NCBI RefSeq assembly: GCF_945957265.1 | Contig: NZ_CAMFKO010000001.1 | Coordinates: forward strand, 124,001-188,000 | Origin: an uncultured Dechloromonas sp. | GTDB lineage: Bacteria > Pseudomonadota > Gammaproteobacteria > Burkholderiales > Rhodocyclaceae | Direction: 5' to 3' | Length of the DNA: 64,000 nucleotides | In this document: piece after piece, positions 25,764-34,829 of the stretch | How positions within the stretch are numbered: position 1 is the stretch's first letter | How the letters are laid out: each line of letters starts with the position of its first letter | The notes under the pieces: model-generated | Told to the model about the DNA's origin: nothing | What the model saw: the letters and a program-made list of their open reading frames with translations, nothing else | Databases searched by the model: none | Made by a program: the position numbers and the translations under genes

Positions 25764-27109
25764 CCACCGCCTGGTTTTCCCTGCGTCGCCGCCTGCTCGG
25801 CCTGCTCCTGGGCGGCGTCTCGGCCGCCTGGCTGGCGACCATGGCCTTCAGCTATATCGATGCCCACCATGAAGTCGACGAACTGTTCGACGCGCAGCTC
25901 TCCCAGGCGGCCCAGACGCTGCTCGCACTGGCCAGCCACGATGCCGGCAAGGGTGTCGAGGATCTCGGCGCGGCCGGCCACAAATACCAGCGCCGGCTGC
26001 GCTTCCAGATCTGGCGCGCCGACGGCAAGCTGGCGATCCGCTCCAACAACGCCCCCGAAACCCCGCTGACCCAGGCCGGCGGTTTCTCCGAAATGCGGGA
26101 CGACGATGGCCACTGGCGTCACTACAGCCAGTGGAACGATGGCCGCAGCCTGCAGGTCCAGGTCAGCGAGGACCACCGGATACGCGACGAACTGATCGGC
26201 CATATCGCCTGGCGGCTCCTCTTTCCCGCCCTTTTCGGGCTGCCGCTGATCGGCATCTGGGTCTGGCTGGCCACCCGTCACGGCTTGTCCTCCCTGCACG
26301 GCGTCGCCCGCCAGATCGCCAGCCGCGACCCCCAGCAACTGCAGGCCATCAATCCGAAGGCGGCTCCCGAGGAAATCCGCCCGCTGATCGAGGCGCTGAA
26401 CGGCCTGTTCCAGCGCGTCGAGCAGAACCTCGAAGCGGAGCGCCGCTTCACGGCCGACGCCGCCCACGAACTGCGCACCCCGCTCGCCGCCCTCCAGGCC
26501 CAGTTGCAGGTCGCCCAGCGCGCCCGGGACGGCGAGGAGCACGACCGCTCCCTGCAGCAATTGCAAAGCGGCCTGAGCCGTGCCGCCCACCTGGTCGACC
26601 AGATGCTGCTGCTCGCCCGCCTCGACCCCGAATCCGGCCTGCCCGACCCGCAGGCCGTCGATCTGGCGGCGCTGGCCGAATCGGTATGCGCCGACCTCGG
26701 GCCGCAGATCCTCGCCCGCAACATCGATTTCGATTTCGCCTCGGTCGACGACGCCATCCTCACCGGGCAAGCCGAATGGTTGCGCGTGCTGATCCGCAAC
26801 CTGGTCGACAACGCCGTGCGCTACACCCCGCCAGGCGGCCGGGTGGCGGTGCGCATCAGCCGCGACGACGAGCGGCTCAGCCTTTCGGTGTGCGACAGCG
26901 GCCCCGGCATTCCGGCACCGGAACGAAACGCCGTGCTCCGCCGCTTTCACCGCCTGGAGCAGGCCGGACAGCCGGGAAGCGGCCTCGGTCTGGCGATCGT
27001 GGCGCGCATCGCGGAACTGCACGGCGCACGATTGTGGCTGGACAGTTCACCTATGACCAAAGGCCTAAATATCGGAGTACAATTTGCCACACGCTGCGCT
27101 GCATCATGA
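25760..27109 (+). CDS. Two-component sensor histidine kinase (QseC/PmrB-like)
   Basis: 449 aa inner-membrane kinase. TM1 near residues 10-30 (LLGLLLGGVSAAWLATMAF), a periplasmic 2CSK-type sensor of about 130 residues, TM2 (LLFPALFGLPLIGIWVWLA), then HAMP-like linker, HisKA with phospho-His in TADAAHELRTPLAAL, and HATPase with NLVDNAVRYTPPG, DSGPGIP and GSGLGLAIV. The periplasmic part lacks an obvious ExxE iron-binding motif of PmrB, so the signal is unknown. It overlaps the response regulator gene and is surely its partner. The C-terminal end (after about 27030) becomes A/T-richer than the rest of the gene. Confidence 0.94.
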   Translation: MTTAWFSLRRRLLGLLLGGVSAAWLATMAFSYIDAHHEVDELFDAQLSQAAQTLLALASHDAGKGVEDLGAAGHKYQRRLRFQIWRADGKLAIRSNNAPETPLTQAGGFSEMRDDDGHWRHYSQWNDGRSLQVQVSEDHRIRDELIGHIAWRLLFPALFGLPLIGIWVWLATRHGLSSLHGVARQIASRDPQQLQAINPKAAPEEIRPLIEALNGLFQRVEQNLEAERRFTADAAHELRTPLAALQAQLQVAQRARDGEEHDRSLQQLQSGLSRAAHLVDQMLLLARLDPESGLPDPQAVDLAALAESVCADLGPQILARNIDFDFASVDDAILTGQAEWLRVLIRNLVDNAVRYTPPGGRVAVRISRDDERLSLSVCDSGPGIPAPERNAVLRRFHRLEQAGQPGSGLGLAIVARIAELHGARLWLDSSPMTKGLNIGVQFATRCAAS

Positions 27110-27177
27110 TAACGGCATGGCAAATAGAGGCCGGTTGCAAATAAACCGGTCCGCAAAAACGCACAGGCACTCACCCC

Positions 27178-28146
27178 ATGAATACTGCACAATCGCTGAC
27201 GCCCCCCCCGACCACTTCGAGTGATTGCCCGGAGGGTACGCGGCGGATCATCGACGGTCGCGAACGCGTGATGTACGACGGCTACTGGATCAAGACCTAC
27301 CCGGTTCCCGCCGATACCCTGGAAGCCAAGAAAAAGCTGATCGACGCCCTGACCCGGCGCCTGTTCAACCATACCGAACACGGTCTGAACATTCCCGGCA
27401 CCCGCCTCAACGAAGCGCGCGAAAGCTACGAGACCGAAACCGACGCGGCCCGCAAGCGCGTCAAGGGCGCCATGCTGGCCGGCGCGCTGTTCAACCGTGC
27501 AGCCGACATCTTCCGCAAGCTGGTCGAACTGCAGGCCTGCGGCATCGAAATCCTCAGCGACAACCCGCTGATGCGCGAATGCGGAAAATGCCTGCTCGAC
27601 GCCATGGAACTGGGGCGTTGCGTGCTGCACCGCAGCGGCGAGGAAGGCATTGACGAACTGTGGGGCGAACCCTTCCGCGCCTTCTCCATCCCGCTCGAGG
27701 ATTTCTACGAAAGCCGCTACATCAAGATCGGCCAGGTCCTGCGCGACATCGACAAGATTTCCCGGGTGATGATCGATTCCTTCAGCGGCATTCCGGCCTT
27801 TGCCGACATCGCCGCCCCGGTGCTCGACCTGGCGACGGCTGCCAAGATCAAGACCGAAACCCTGCGTACCGACAGCGAGATCTTCGACGTCTGGGCGCGC
27901 ATGGTCACCGCCGGCGAGCGCCTGACCGACATCGACTGGCACCATCGCTCCGCCGACGACGACTCGCCGCAGACCTACAACCTGTCCGACGGCCTGCAAC
28001 TGATCCGCCAGGGCCGCGACCTGATTTTCTACATCTCGCGCGCCCGCACGGCGATGCCGAAAAGCACGCGCGAATACATCGAACGCTGCCGCGACTACCT
28101 GGCAACCGGCCGCGCGCCGGTCGTCAACTGCCCGCTTCCGGTCTGA
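27178..28146 (+). CDS. Conserved-looking hypothetical protein, 322 aa
   Basis: ATG 27178, no signal peptide or membrane helix. The N-terminal 25 residues are Pro/Thr-rich. The body is mostly alpha-helical and charged: YDGYWIKTYPVPADTLEAKK, a Cys-containing segment (LMRECGKCLLDAMELGRC) and a C-terminal half with two long helices (LRDIDKISRVMIDSF, DLATAAKIKTETLR). I do not recognise a family. Base composition and codon use match the core genome, so it is not part of an island. It follows the QseC-like kinase by 68 nt and precedes a chemoreceptor with its own promoter. The four clustered Cys (about residues 121-149) could bind a metal, but this is speculation. Confidence 0.8.
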   Translation: MNTAQSLTPPPTTSSDCPEGTRRIIDGRERVMYDGYWIKTYPVPADTLEAKKKLIDALTRRLFNHTEHGLNIPGTRLNEARESYETETDAARKRVKGAMLAGALFNRAADIFRKLVELQACGIEILSDNPLMRECGKCLLDAMELGRCVLHRSGEEGIDELWGEPFRAFSIPLEDFYESRYIKIGQVLRDIDKISRVMIDSFSGIPAFADIAAPVLDLATAAKIKTETLRTDSEIFDVWARMVTAGERLTDIDWHHRSADDDSPQTYNLSDGLQLIRQGRDLIFYISRARTAMPKSTREYIERCRDYLATGRAPVVNCPLPV

Positions 28147-28358
28147 ACGCCGACACTATCGACAAATCCGGCCAAAGTGCCAGATTCGATGGCGCACGCC
28201 CCTTGCTCGCCGGCACCGCCCGGCCTGGCCGCAACGCGCCTTTCCCCACCCGACAAGGGTTTCCCCGCCCCCCGACCGAACCGGCCGAGGGCCCCGGATG
28301 CCTCGCCGCGCCCCTTAATGCATAAACATTTTTTGCACATTTAGGGTTTGTGCAGTTC

Positions 28359-28364
28359 TATAAT
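28359..28364 (+). promoter_or_regulatory. Candidate sigma-70 -10 box for chemoreceptor
   Basis: A perfect TATAAT lies 68 nt before the chemoreceptor start in an A/T-rich stretch. TTGCAC at 28333-28338 could be the -35 but the spacing (20 nt) is long. No sigma-28 flagellar promoter pattern was seen. Confidence 0.4.
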
Positions 28365-28432
28365 AAGTGCTCAATAATAAACCGGGTGCAGCGTTGCCTT
28401 GCACGCGCCACCATAGATCCGAGGGGTTCATC

Positions 28433-30046
28433 ATGAGTATTTCCAAGCGCCTGTTTCTGCTGATGGCGACAGCCGTCGTCGCGCTGACCCTGGTTGCCGG
28501 ATTCGGCTACCTGCAAATGAAGAAGGTCTACGACGCCGCCAACGAAGGCAACATCAACGTCGTGCCCAGCCTGCTCATCCTTGGCGATGCGCGGAAAACC
28601 TTCCTGCTGCTGCGTCTCCGCGCCTATCGCACGGTCACTGCCAGCGACCCCCAAAAACGCGACGAAGCGATAAAGTCGCTCGAAGAAGCCCGCACCGGCA
28701 TCCAGAATGACCTGAAAGCCTACGAACCCTTGATTTCGGACGCCGAGGACCGGCGCCTGCTCGACGAGGTCAAGAAAGGTTTTGCCGACTATGGCCAGAC
28801 ACTCGCCCCGATCATCGAACTTGCCCGCCAAGGGCGGAGCGACGAAGCCCTGAAGAGCCTGGAAGGCGTCACCGCGCAGGCCCGGGGCCTGCAAAAATCG
28901 CTCGACGAGCACATGCAGTACAACAAGAAGCTCAGCGACAAATCAACCGCCGATGCGGCAGCCACCATGACCTCGGCCACCTGGACGGCCGCCATCGCCT
29001 CGCTGGTCGCCATCGTCGCCGTCGGCATTCTCGGCCTGCAGATCCGCAGCGGCCTGATGGCCCGCCTGAACGAAGCCAACCGCATGGCGGCCGGCATCGC
29101 TTCCGGCGATCTGTCCACCCGCAATACGCCGAGCCAGATCGGCAACGACGAGGCCGGGCAACTGATCCAGGCCATGGAAAAGATGCGCCAGGACCTGGCC
29201 GGCGTGGTCGGCCAGATCGCCGCCAGCAGCGATCGCCTGGCCCACTCGGCGAGCGAACTGTCCACCACCGCGCAGCAGGTTTCCAGCAGCACGCAAAACC
29301 AGTCGAGCTCGACCGCCGCCTCCGCCGCGGCGCTGGAACAGCTGACCGTCAGCATCGACCATGTCGGCGAAAGCGCCGTCGATGCCAGCCAGCGTGCCGA
29401 CGAAGCCGGCAGCCTGGCCATCGAGAGCGGCAAGGGCGTCGACACGGCTGCAGCCCAGATCCACCAGGTGGCCGACAGCATCGACCAGACCGCCCGGCAG
29501 ATCCAGTTGCTGTCCGAACACGTGCATCAGATCGGCAACATCACCACCGTCATCCGCGACGTGGCCGACCAGACCAACCTGCTCGCCCTCAACGCCGCCA
29601 TCGAGGCCGCCCGCGCCGGCGAACAGGGGCGCGGCTTCGCCGTCGTCGCCGACGAGGTGCGCAAGCTGGCCGAACGGACGACCCTGTCGGTGCAGGAAAT
29701 CAGCAGCGTCATCAGCACCATCCAGAACAGCGTGGCGACGACGGTCGACAGCATGCAATCCAACTGCCAGCTGGTGGCCGGCGTGGTCACCTCGGCCCAG
29801 CAGGCCAGCGGTTCCATGCACGGCATCCGCGAGGCGACCGAAACGGTGCGCGACGCGATTGCCGGCATTTCCGAAGCCATGCGCGAGCAGCGCAGCGCAT
29901 CGACCGAACTGTCGCGCAATGTCGAAGGCATCGCCCAGATGTCCGAGGAAAACACGGCGGCGGTCGCTTCCGTCGCCAGCACCGCGAATACCCTGGTCGG
30001 CGTCTCCGGCGAACTGAAGTCCGCCGTCGCCCGCTTCAGGCTGTAA
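28433..30046 (+). CDS. Methyl-accepting chemotaxis protein with four-helix-bundle sensor
   Basis: 537 aa, ATG 28433 with GAGGGG upstream; the longer frame begins in the promoter region. TM1 ([21 protein letters not shown]), a periplasmic four-helix-bundle sensor of about 160 residues (4HB_MCP type), TM2 ([21 protein letters not shown]), HAMP, then the signalling domain with the hairpin tip [24 protein letters not shown] and [12 protein letters not shown]. The 4HB sensor has the LRAYRTV region usual in such receptors. No C-terminal CheR-binding pentapeptide (xWxxF) is present; it ends AVARFRL. The ligand is unknown. A strong intrinsic terminator follows at 30074. Confidence 0.95.
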   Translation: MSISKRLFLLMATAVVALTLVAGFGYLQMKKVYDAANEGNINVVPSLLILGDARKTFLLLRLRAYRTVTASDPQKRDEAIKSLEEARTGIQNDLKAYEPLISDAEDRRLLDEVKKGFADYGQTLAPIIELARQGRSDEALKSLEGVTAQARGLQKSLDEHMQYNKKLSDKSTADAAATMTSATWTAAIASLVAIVAVGILGLQIRSGLMARLNEANRMAAGIASGDLSTRNTPSQIGNDEAGQLIQAMEKMRQDLAGVVGQIAASSDRLAHSASELSTTAQQVSSSTQNQSSSTAASAAALEQLTVSIDHVGESAVDASQRADEAGSLAIESGKGVDTAAAQIHQVADSIDQTARQIQLLSEHVHQIGNITTVIRDVADQTNLLALNAAIEAARAGEQGRGFAVVADEVRKLAERTTLSVQEISSVISTIQNSVATTVDSMQSNCQLVAGVVTSAQQASGSMHGIREATETVRDAIAGISEAMREQRSASTELSRNVEGIAQMSEENTAAVASVASTANTLVGVSGELKSAVARFRL

Positions 30047-30073
30047 CCGCCCCCTGCATCGGGCGCGGCGACG

Positions 30074-30101
30074 AGGCCGGAGAGCGATCTCCGGCCTTTT
30101 T
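30074..30101 (+). terminator. Rho-independent terminator after chemoreceptor
   Basis: A perfect 10-bp stem (AGGCCGGAGA/TCTCCGGCCT) with loop GCGA and a run of five T lies 27 nt after the stop. It also separates the convergent LysR gene. Confidence 0.9.
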
Positions 30102-30110
30102 CATGCGCCC

Positions 30111-31034
30111 CTACGGGATGAAAGGCAGGACCAGGTCGGCGGTGCGCCCCACCCCGCTGCACATGCGGTCGCATACCGCGCAAAAGGTCTGCACGGCGCG
30201 GCTTTCATGGCGGTGGGCATGTCGTACCCGGTAGAAATGACGGCGCAGGTCCAGCTCGGGGGTGCGGATTTCGACCAGGCTGCCGCGGCGAAACGCCTCG
30301 CGCAGCGCCAGCCGCGACAGGCAGCCGATGCCGAGGTTGGACTCGACCGCCCGCTTGATCGCCTCGGTATGCTCCAGTTCCAGGCGCAGGTTATAGCGCC
30401 CGAGCAGCGGCGCCACGCCGCGGTCGAACTGGCGACGCGTACCCGAACCCTGTTCGCGCAGTATCCAGGCCTGCCCGGCCAAGGTAGCGGCGTCGGCCAC
30501 GCCCGCCGCCGCCAGCGGATGCGCCGGCCCGCAGAAGACCACCAGCTCGTCTTCCAGCCAGGGCTCGACGAGCAAATCGGGATGGCTGACCTCGCCCTCG
30601 ATCAGGCCGATGTCGCAATCGAAGCGCAGCAGCCGCTCGACGATGGTCTGCGTATTCGCCACCTGCAGGCTGACCGGCGCCTCCGGGTGCTGCTGCATGT
30701 AGTCGGCGATGACCAGCGTGCCGAGATAGTTGCCGATGGTCAGCGTCGCCCCCACCGTCAGCGGCGCCAGGATGCCGCCCCCCAGGCAGGATTCGATTTC
30801 CCGGGCCTGGTCGAGCAACTGCTCGGCCATCGGCAGCAAGGCGCGGCCGGAGGCGTTGAGGTGCAGCGACTTGCCGATGCGATCGAAGAGCGGGCAATCG
30901 AATTGCCGCTCCAGCTCGACCAGCGCATTGCTGGCCGCCGACTGCGACATGAACAGGCGCTCGGCGGCGCGCGACACGTTTTGTTCGCGGGCGATGGCCG
31001 AGAAGATTTCGATCTGGCGCAGGGTGAATTTCAT
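30111..31034 (-). CDS. finR: LysR-family regulator, FinR-like
   Basis: 307 aa, ATG 31034. HTH at 1-60 (MKFTLRQIEIFSAIAREQNVS, then SQSAASNALVELERQFDC), effector domain with IGNYLGTLVIADYMQQHPE and LREQGSGTRRQFD, the CysB/CbbR-like subgroup. It is divergent from a ferredoxin-NADP reductase gene. In Pseudomonas, FinR is encoded divergently from fprA and activates it under superoxide or nitrite stress; both the N-terminal sequence style and the gene arrangement match. The identification rests on that and has not been checked by alignment. The last 25 residues contain CAVCDRMC, an unusual Cys cluster for a LysR protein that could serve a redox role. Confidence 0.85.
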   Translation of the reverse strand: MKFTLRQIEIFSAIAREQNVSRAAERLFMSQSAASNALVELERQFDCPLFDRIGKSLHLNASGRALLPMAEQLLDQAREIESCLGGGILAPLTVGATLTIGNYLGTLVIADYMQQHPEAPVSLQVANTQTIVERLLRFDCDIGLIEGEVSHPDLLVEPWLEDELVVFCGPAHPLAAAGVADAATLAGQAWILREQGSGTRRQFDRGVAPLLGRYNLRLELEHTEAIKRAVESNLGIGCLSRLALREAFRRGSLVEIRTPELDLRRHFYRVRHAHRHESRAVQTFCAVCDRMCSGVGRTADLVLPFIP

Positions 31035-31042
31035 ATCGATTT

Positions 31043-31080
31043 TTCAAATAAGCAATACACAAATTATCCGCTTATATGAA
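31043..31080. promoter_or_regulatory. Inverted repeat operator between finR-like gene and fpr
   Basis: TTCAAATAAGC at 31043-31053 and GCTTATATGAA at 31070-31080 form an 11-bp dyad with one mismatch and a 16-nt spacer. It sits 8 nt upstream of the regulator start and 54 nt upstream of fpr, with TACACT (31094-31099) as a possible fpr -10. It is the best candidate for the LysR binding site. Confidence 0.6.
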
Positions 31081-31134
31081 TCAATAACAAGGCTACACTG
31101 CGCCGGTCATCCACCTCGCAGCGATTGCCGAACC

Positions 31135-31911
31135 ATGAGCGCCTTCAACACCGAAACCGTCCTCTCCGTCCATCACTGGAACGACAACCTGTTCAGCTTC
31201 CGCACCACGCGCGACCAGGCCCTGCGTTTCACCAACGGGCAATTCGTGATGATCGGCCTGGAGGTCGAGGGACGGCCGCTGATGCGCGCCTACAGCGTGG
31301 CCAGCGCCAACTACGAGGAACATCTCGAGTTCTTCAGCATCAAGGTCCAGGACGGCCCGCTGACCTCGCGCCTGCAGCACCTCAAGGCGGGCGACTCGCT
31401 GCTCGTCAGCCGCAAGCCGACCGGCACGCTGGTCCTGCGCGACCTCAAGCCGGGCAAGCGCCTCTTCCTGTTCGCCACCGGCACCGGCCTCGCCCCCTTC
31501 ATGAGCCTGATCCACGATCCGGAGACCTACGAGCGCTTCGAAAAGGTCATCCTCATCCACGGCGTGCGATGGACCAACGAACTGGCCTACCACGACTACA
31601 TCGAGGAAGACCTCAAGGACCACGAATACCTCGGCGAAGACATCCGCGACAAGCTGATCTACTACCCGACGGTGACCCGCGAAGCCTTCCGCAACGAAGG
31701 CCGCCAGACCGACCTGATCAACTCCGGCAAGCTGTTCGAGGACATCGGCCAGCCGCCGCTCGACCCGGCCACCGACCGCGCCATGATCTGCGGCAGCCCG
31801 GCCATGCTCAAGGAAATCTCGGCCATGCTCGACGGCTACGGCTTCAAGATTTCCGGGCATATCGGCGAAGCCGGCGACTACGTGATCGAGCGCGCCTTCG
31901 TCGAGCAATAA
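31135..31911 (+). CDS. fprA: Ferredoxin--NADP(+) reductase, FprA subclass
   Basis: 258 aa, ATG 31135; a longer frame runs back through the regulator gene and is not real. FAD domain with RAYSVASA (residues about 50-58), NADP domain with GTGLAPFMSLI and the CGSPAM motif. It ends IERAFVEQ, the C-terminal extension of the Azotobacter/Rhodobacter/Pseudomonas FprA subclass, unlike the Trp-ending Fpr at 10271-11080. Function: reversible electron transfer between NADP(H) and ferredoxin or flavodoxin in the cytoplasm. Its divergent FinR-like regulator suggests induction under oxidative or nitrosative stress. Confidence 0.94.
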   Translation: MSAFNTETVLSVHHWNDNLFSFRTTRDQALRFTNGQFVMIGLEVEGRPLMRAYSVASANYEEHLEFFSIKVQDGPLTSRLQHLKAGDSLLVSRKPTGTLVLRDLKPGKRLFLFATGTGLAPFMSLIHDPETYERFEKVILIHGVRWTNELAYHDYIEEDLKDHEYLGEDIRDKLIYYPTVTREAFRNEGRQTDLINSGKLFEDIGQPPLDPATDRAMICGSPAMLKEISAMLDGYGFKISGHIGEAGDYVIERAFVEQ

Positions 31912-32007
31912 GCGGCGCCTTCCGGGGCCAGCGCCCCGGGCCGCGCCATGCCGCTCCGGCAACGCGGAATTTTGATCTGGCTCACCGGCCGGCGCTTGCC
32001 GGCTGCG

Positions 32008-32013
32008 TATAAT
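32008..32013 (+). promoter_or_regulatory. -10 box giving a probable leaderless menE mRNA
   Basis: Perfect TATAAT ending 9 nt before the ATG at 32023, with no ribosome site between. Predicted transcription start is within 2-4 nt of the start codon. Confidence 0.5.
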
Positions 32014-32022
32014 CGCCGGCTT

Positions 32023-33276
32023 ATGAAGCCTGCTTCGCTCCGCGACCACATCGTCCGCGCCGCTGCGGAATATCCGGACCGCCCCGCGCTGATCGCGGGC
32101 GACCGGGAATGGTCGTTCGCCGACCTCGCCGCCCTCGCCATCGGGTGCGCGCCAACCGACAGCGCCCCCCTCGCCCGCAGCGGCAGCAGCCTGGAACTGG
32201 CGCTCGACGCCTACCGCTGCAGCGCCGAACGGCGCGCCTTCTTCCCCCTGCCGCCGGAGCGCCCGGCGCCCTCGCTCGCCGCCTGCCCGCCCGACACCGC
32301 CCTGATCATCTCGACCAGCGGCAGCGAAGGCACGCCGCGCGCCGTGCTGCTCGGCGCCGCCCAGCTCGATGCCGCTGCGGCGGCCGCCAACGCCTGCCTG
32401 GGCCTGCGCGCCGGCGACCTGTGGCTAAACTGCCTGCCGCTCTATCACGTCGGCGGCCAGAGCATCCTGTGGCGCTGCGCGCGCGCCGGCGCCGGCGTTC
32501 TGCTGCACGCCGGCTTCGTCGCCGAGGCCGTCGGGCGCGACCTGGACGACCGGCCGGTGACGCATCTCTCCCTGGTGCCGGCCATGCTCGCCCGCCTGCT
32601 CGACCTCGGCATCGCCCCGCCGGCCTCGCTGCGCGCCGTGCTGATCGGCGGCGCGGCGCTCTCCGGCGCGCTCCACGACCGCGCATCGGCCGCCGGCTGG
32701 CCGCTCCACGTCAGCTACGGCATGAGCGAGACGGCGGCCCAGGTCGCCACCTTCCGGCCCGGCGACGGCGACTGGCACGAAGGCATGGTCGGCCGCGCCA
32801 TGCCCGGCCACGACCTCCGCATCGGCGACGACGGCCGCATCCGCATACGCGGGCCGCAAGTGATGACCGGCTACCTCGACGGCGGCGGATGCGACCCCGA
32901 CGGCTGGCTGACCACCGGCGACCTCGGCCGGATCGACGACGCCGGGCGCCTGACCGTGCTCGGCCGGGCCGATGACATGCTGGTCAGCGCCGGCCGCAAC
33001 GTCCATCCGCAGGAAATCGAATCCTGTCTCGCCGCCTGCCCGGGCGTCGACGACATCGCCGTCACCGGCCTGCCGGACCCGGTCTGGGGCGACCTCGTCG
33101 TCGCGCTGTTCGTCGGCAGCATCGACGACGCTGCCCTGATCGCCCACGCCCGGCGGCACCTTCCGTCCGCTGCCGTACCCCGCCGGGTGCGCCGCCTCGA
33201 ACGCCTGCCGCGCAACGCCGCCGGCAAGCTGGAACGGGCCGCGCTGCGCCAGCTGGCCGACGGAGCGGCGGCGTGA
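32023..33276 (+). CDS. menE: o-Succinylbenzoate--CoA ligase-like acyl-CoA synthetase (MenE)
   Basis: 417 aa, ATG 32023. ANL-superfamily adenylating enzyme: phosphate-binding loop TSGSEGTPRAV, LPLYHVGGQ motif, YGMSETAA, TGDLGRID and the C-terminal hinge and lysine motif RNAAGKLERAAL. The short length is typical of MenE rather than longer fatty-acyl or acetyl-CoA synthetases. Its product-pathway partner, isochorismate synthase MenF, is encoded next with a GTGA overlap, which supports a role in menaquinone biosynthesis (activation of o-succinylbenzoate with CoA). Other men genes (menD, menH, menC, menB, menA) are not in the window. Without the neighbour I would call it only an AMP-dependent ligase. 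Confidence 0.82.
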   Translation: MKPASLRDHIVRAAAEYPDRPALIAGDREWSFADLAALAIGCAPTDSAPLARSGSSLELALDAYRCSAERRAFFPLPPERPAPSLAACPPDTALIISTSGSEGTPRAVLLGAAQLDAAAAAANACLGLRAGDLWLNCLPLYHVGGQSILWRCARAGAGVLLHAGFVAEAVGRDLDDRPVTHLSLVPAMLARLLDLGIAPPASLRAVLIGGAALSGALHDRASAAGWPLHVSYGMSETAAQVATFRPGDGDWHEGMVGRAMPGHDLRIGDDGRIRIRGPQVMTGYLDGGGCDPDGWLTTGDLGRIDDAGRLTVLGRADDMLVSAGRNVHPQEIESCLAACPGVDDIAVTGLPDPVWGDLVVALFVGSIDDAALIAHARRHLPSAAVPRRVRRLERLPRNAAGKLERAALRQLADGAAA

Positions 33277-34613
33277 TCCACGCCCTGCTCCGCCACCTCG
33301 CCGCGCCCGAAACCGCCCGCCGGATGGGCGAACTGGCGGCCGGCGCCCCGGCCTCGGCGCCGCTCAGCCTGCGCCTCGAACTCCCCGCCGTGGCCACCGA
33401 CTGGCTGCACCTGCTGCCCGCCGGCCAGCCCTGGTGGTATCGCGCCCGCCCGGCGCACGGCGAATTCCGCCTCGGCATCGGCCATGCCCTGCACGTCGCG
33501 AGCGCCGGAAGCAACCGCTTTGCCGCGCTGGACAGCGCTTTCGCCGGATTCTGCCGGAACTGGCGGCGCACCGGCCCGGCCCTGGCCTTCGCCGGCTTCG
33601 CCTTCGCCGACGACAACGCCGCGCCGCTCCCCAACGCCGTGGTCGCCATTCCGGCCATCCTGCTCGAATGCATCGCCGGGCGCTGCTCGGTCACCCTCAG
33701 CGCGCCGGCGGGAAACGTCGGCCAGGCGCTGGCGATGTGGCCGTCCTGGCTGGCCGGCGCGCCCGGCCTGCGGACGGCCGCCCCCCGCCCGGCGCGCCCC
33801 GACCCGCTGGCCGAACAAGCCTGGATGGCCCGCGTCGTCGCCGCCCTGCGCGATATCGCCGGCGGCCGGATGGACAAGGTCGTGCTCACCCGCTGCCGGC
33901 AGGTCGAAGGCAGCGCCCCCTTCTCGCCCTCCGACATCCTGGCCGCGCTCAACGGCCAGCAGCCCGGGAGCACCGTTTACGCCCACGGCAACGGGCAGCA
34001 CACCTTCCTCGGCGCCACGCCGGAGCGCCTGGTCCGCAAGCTCGGCCGGCAGATCCACGTCGACGCCCTAGCCGGCACCGCCTGGCCCGGCTCGCCGGCC
34101 CTCGCCGACGACAAGAACCGCCATGAGCAATCGCTGGTCGTCCGTGCCGTGGTCGATGCGCTGACGCCGTGGTGCGACGCGCCGCCGCTGATCGGGCGGC
34201 CCGACGAATACCCGGCGGGACGCCTGCGCCACTGGCGCAGCCGCATTTCGGCCAGCGCCCGAGCGGGCAGCACCTTGTTCGACCTGGTGCGCGCCCTGCA
34301 CCCGACCCCCGCCGTCGGCGGCTTCCCCGGCGAGGCCGCCCGCCGCTGGCTGGCCGCCCACGATGAACGGCGCCACGGCTGGTACAGCGGCGGCATCGGC
34401 CTGCTGACGCCCGAGGGCGACGGCGAGTTCTCGGTCGCCTTGCGTTCGGCGCTGATCGAGGGCCGGCAAGCCACGCTGCAGGCCGGCGCCGGCATCGTCG
34501 CCGGCTCCAATCCCGAACAGGAACTGGCCGAAACCGAAGCCAAGCTGGGCACCCTGCTCGCCGCCCTCGAGAGTGCCCCGCCGGCGTGCGCCCAAGGCAG
34601 CCGCAGCGCCTGA
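33273..34613 (+). CDS. menF: Isochorismate synthase (MenF-like)
   Basis: 446 aa, GTG 33273 overlapping the menE stop. Chorismate-binding enzyme domain in the C-terminal half: MDKVVLTRCRQVEG carries the conserved Lys, then FLGATPERLV, DALAGTAWPG, LHPTPAVGGFPGEAAR, DERRHGWYSGGIG and AGAGIVAGSNPEQEL. These are the isochorismate synthase hallmarks rather than anthranilate or aminodeoxychorismate synthase. It converts chorismate to isochorismate for menaquinone, or possibly for siderophore catecholates. The menE neighbour favours menaquinone. The N-terminal 150 residues are poorly conserved, as usual. An intrinsic terminator follows at 34692. Confidence 0.88.
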   Translation: MIHALLRHLAAPETARRMGELAAGAPASAPLSLRLELPAVATDWLHLLPAGQPWWYRARPAHGEFRLGIGHALHVASAGSNRFAALDSAFAGFCRNWRRTGPALAFAGFAFADDNAAPLPNAVVAIPAILLECIAGRCSVTLSAPAGNVGQALAMWPSWLAGAPGLRTAAPRPARPDPLAEQAWMARVVAALRDIAGGRMDKVVLTRCRQVEGSAPFSPSDILAALNGQQPGSTVYAHGNGQHTFLGATPERLVRKLGRQIHVDALAGTAWPGSPALADDKNRHEQSLVVRAVVDALTPWCDAPPLIGRPDEYPAGRLRHWRSRISASARAGSTLFDLVRALHPTPAVGGFPGEAARRWLAAHDERRHGWYSGGIGLLTPEGDGEFSVALRSALIEGRQATLQAGAGIVAGSNPEQELAETEAKLGTLLAALESAPPACAQGSRSA

Positions 34614-34691
34614 ACGGCGATCCAGCGTCGCGCTGTCACATTGCGGAAAGATGCCGCCTCTACCATGGCCGGCAGAACTCTCTCTGCTTCG

Positions 34692-34719
34692 CCCCCATCC
34701 GCGTGGGGGTTCTTTTTTC
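34692..34719 (+). terminator. Rho-independent terminator after menF
   Basis: CCCCCA/TGGGGG stem with a 6-nt loop (TCCGCG) and TTCTTTTTT directly after, 78 nt past the menF stop. Confidence 0.85.
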
Positions 34720-34829
34720 TGCCTATTGCGCAGGCAGAGCAAGCGCCCCAATGGCCGCGCGCCGCTTGCCGGCAGTTATCCACAACTAATCAACACGTTT
34801 ATCCACGGATATTGTGCATAACTTGCCGA

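Noticed and set aside
28333-28364. Flagellar sigma-28 promoter for the chemoreceptor
   Set aside because: No TAAA-N15-GCCGATAA-like pair; the perfect TATAAT points to sigma-70.
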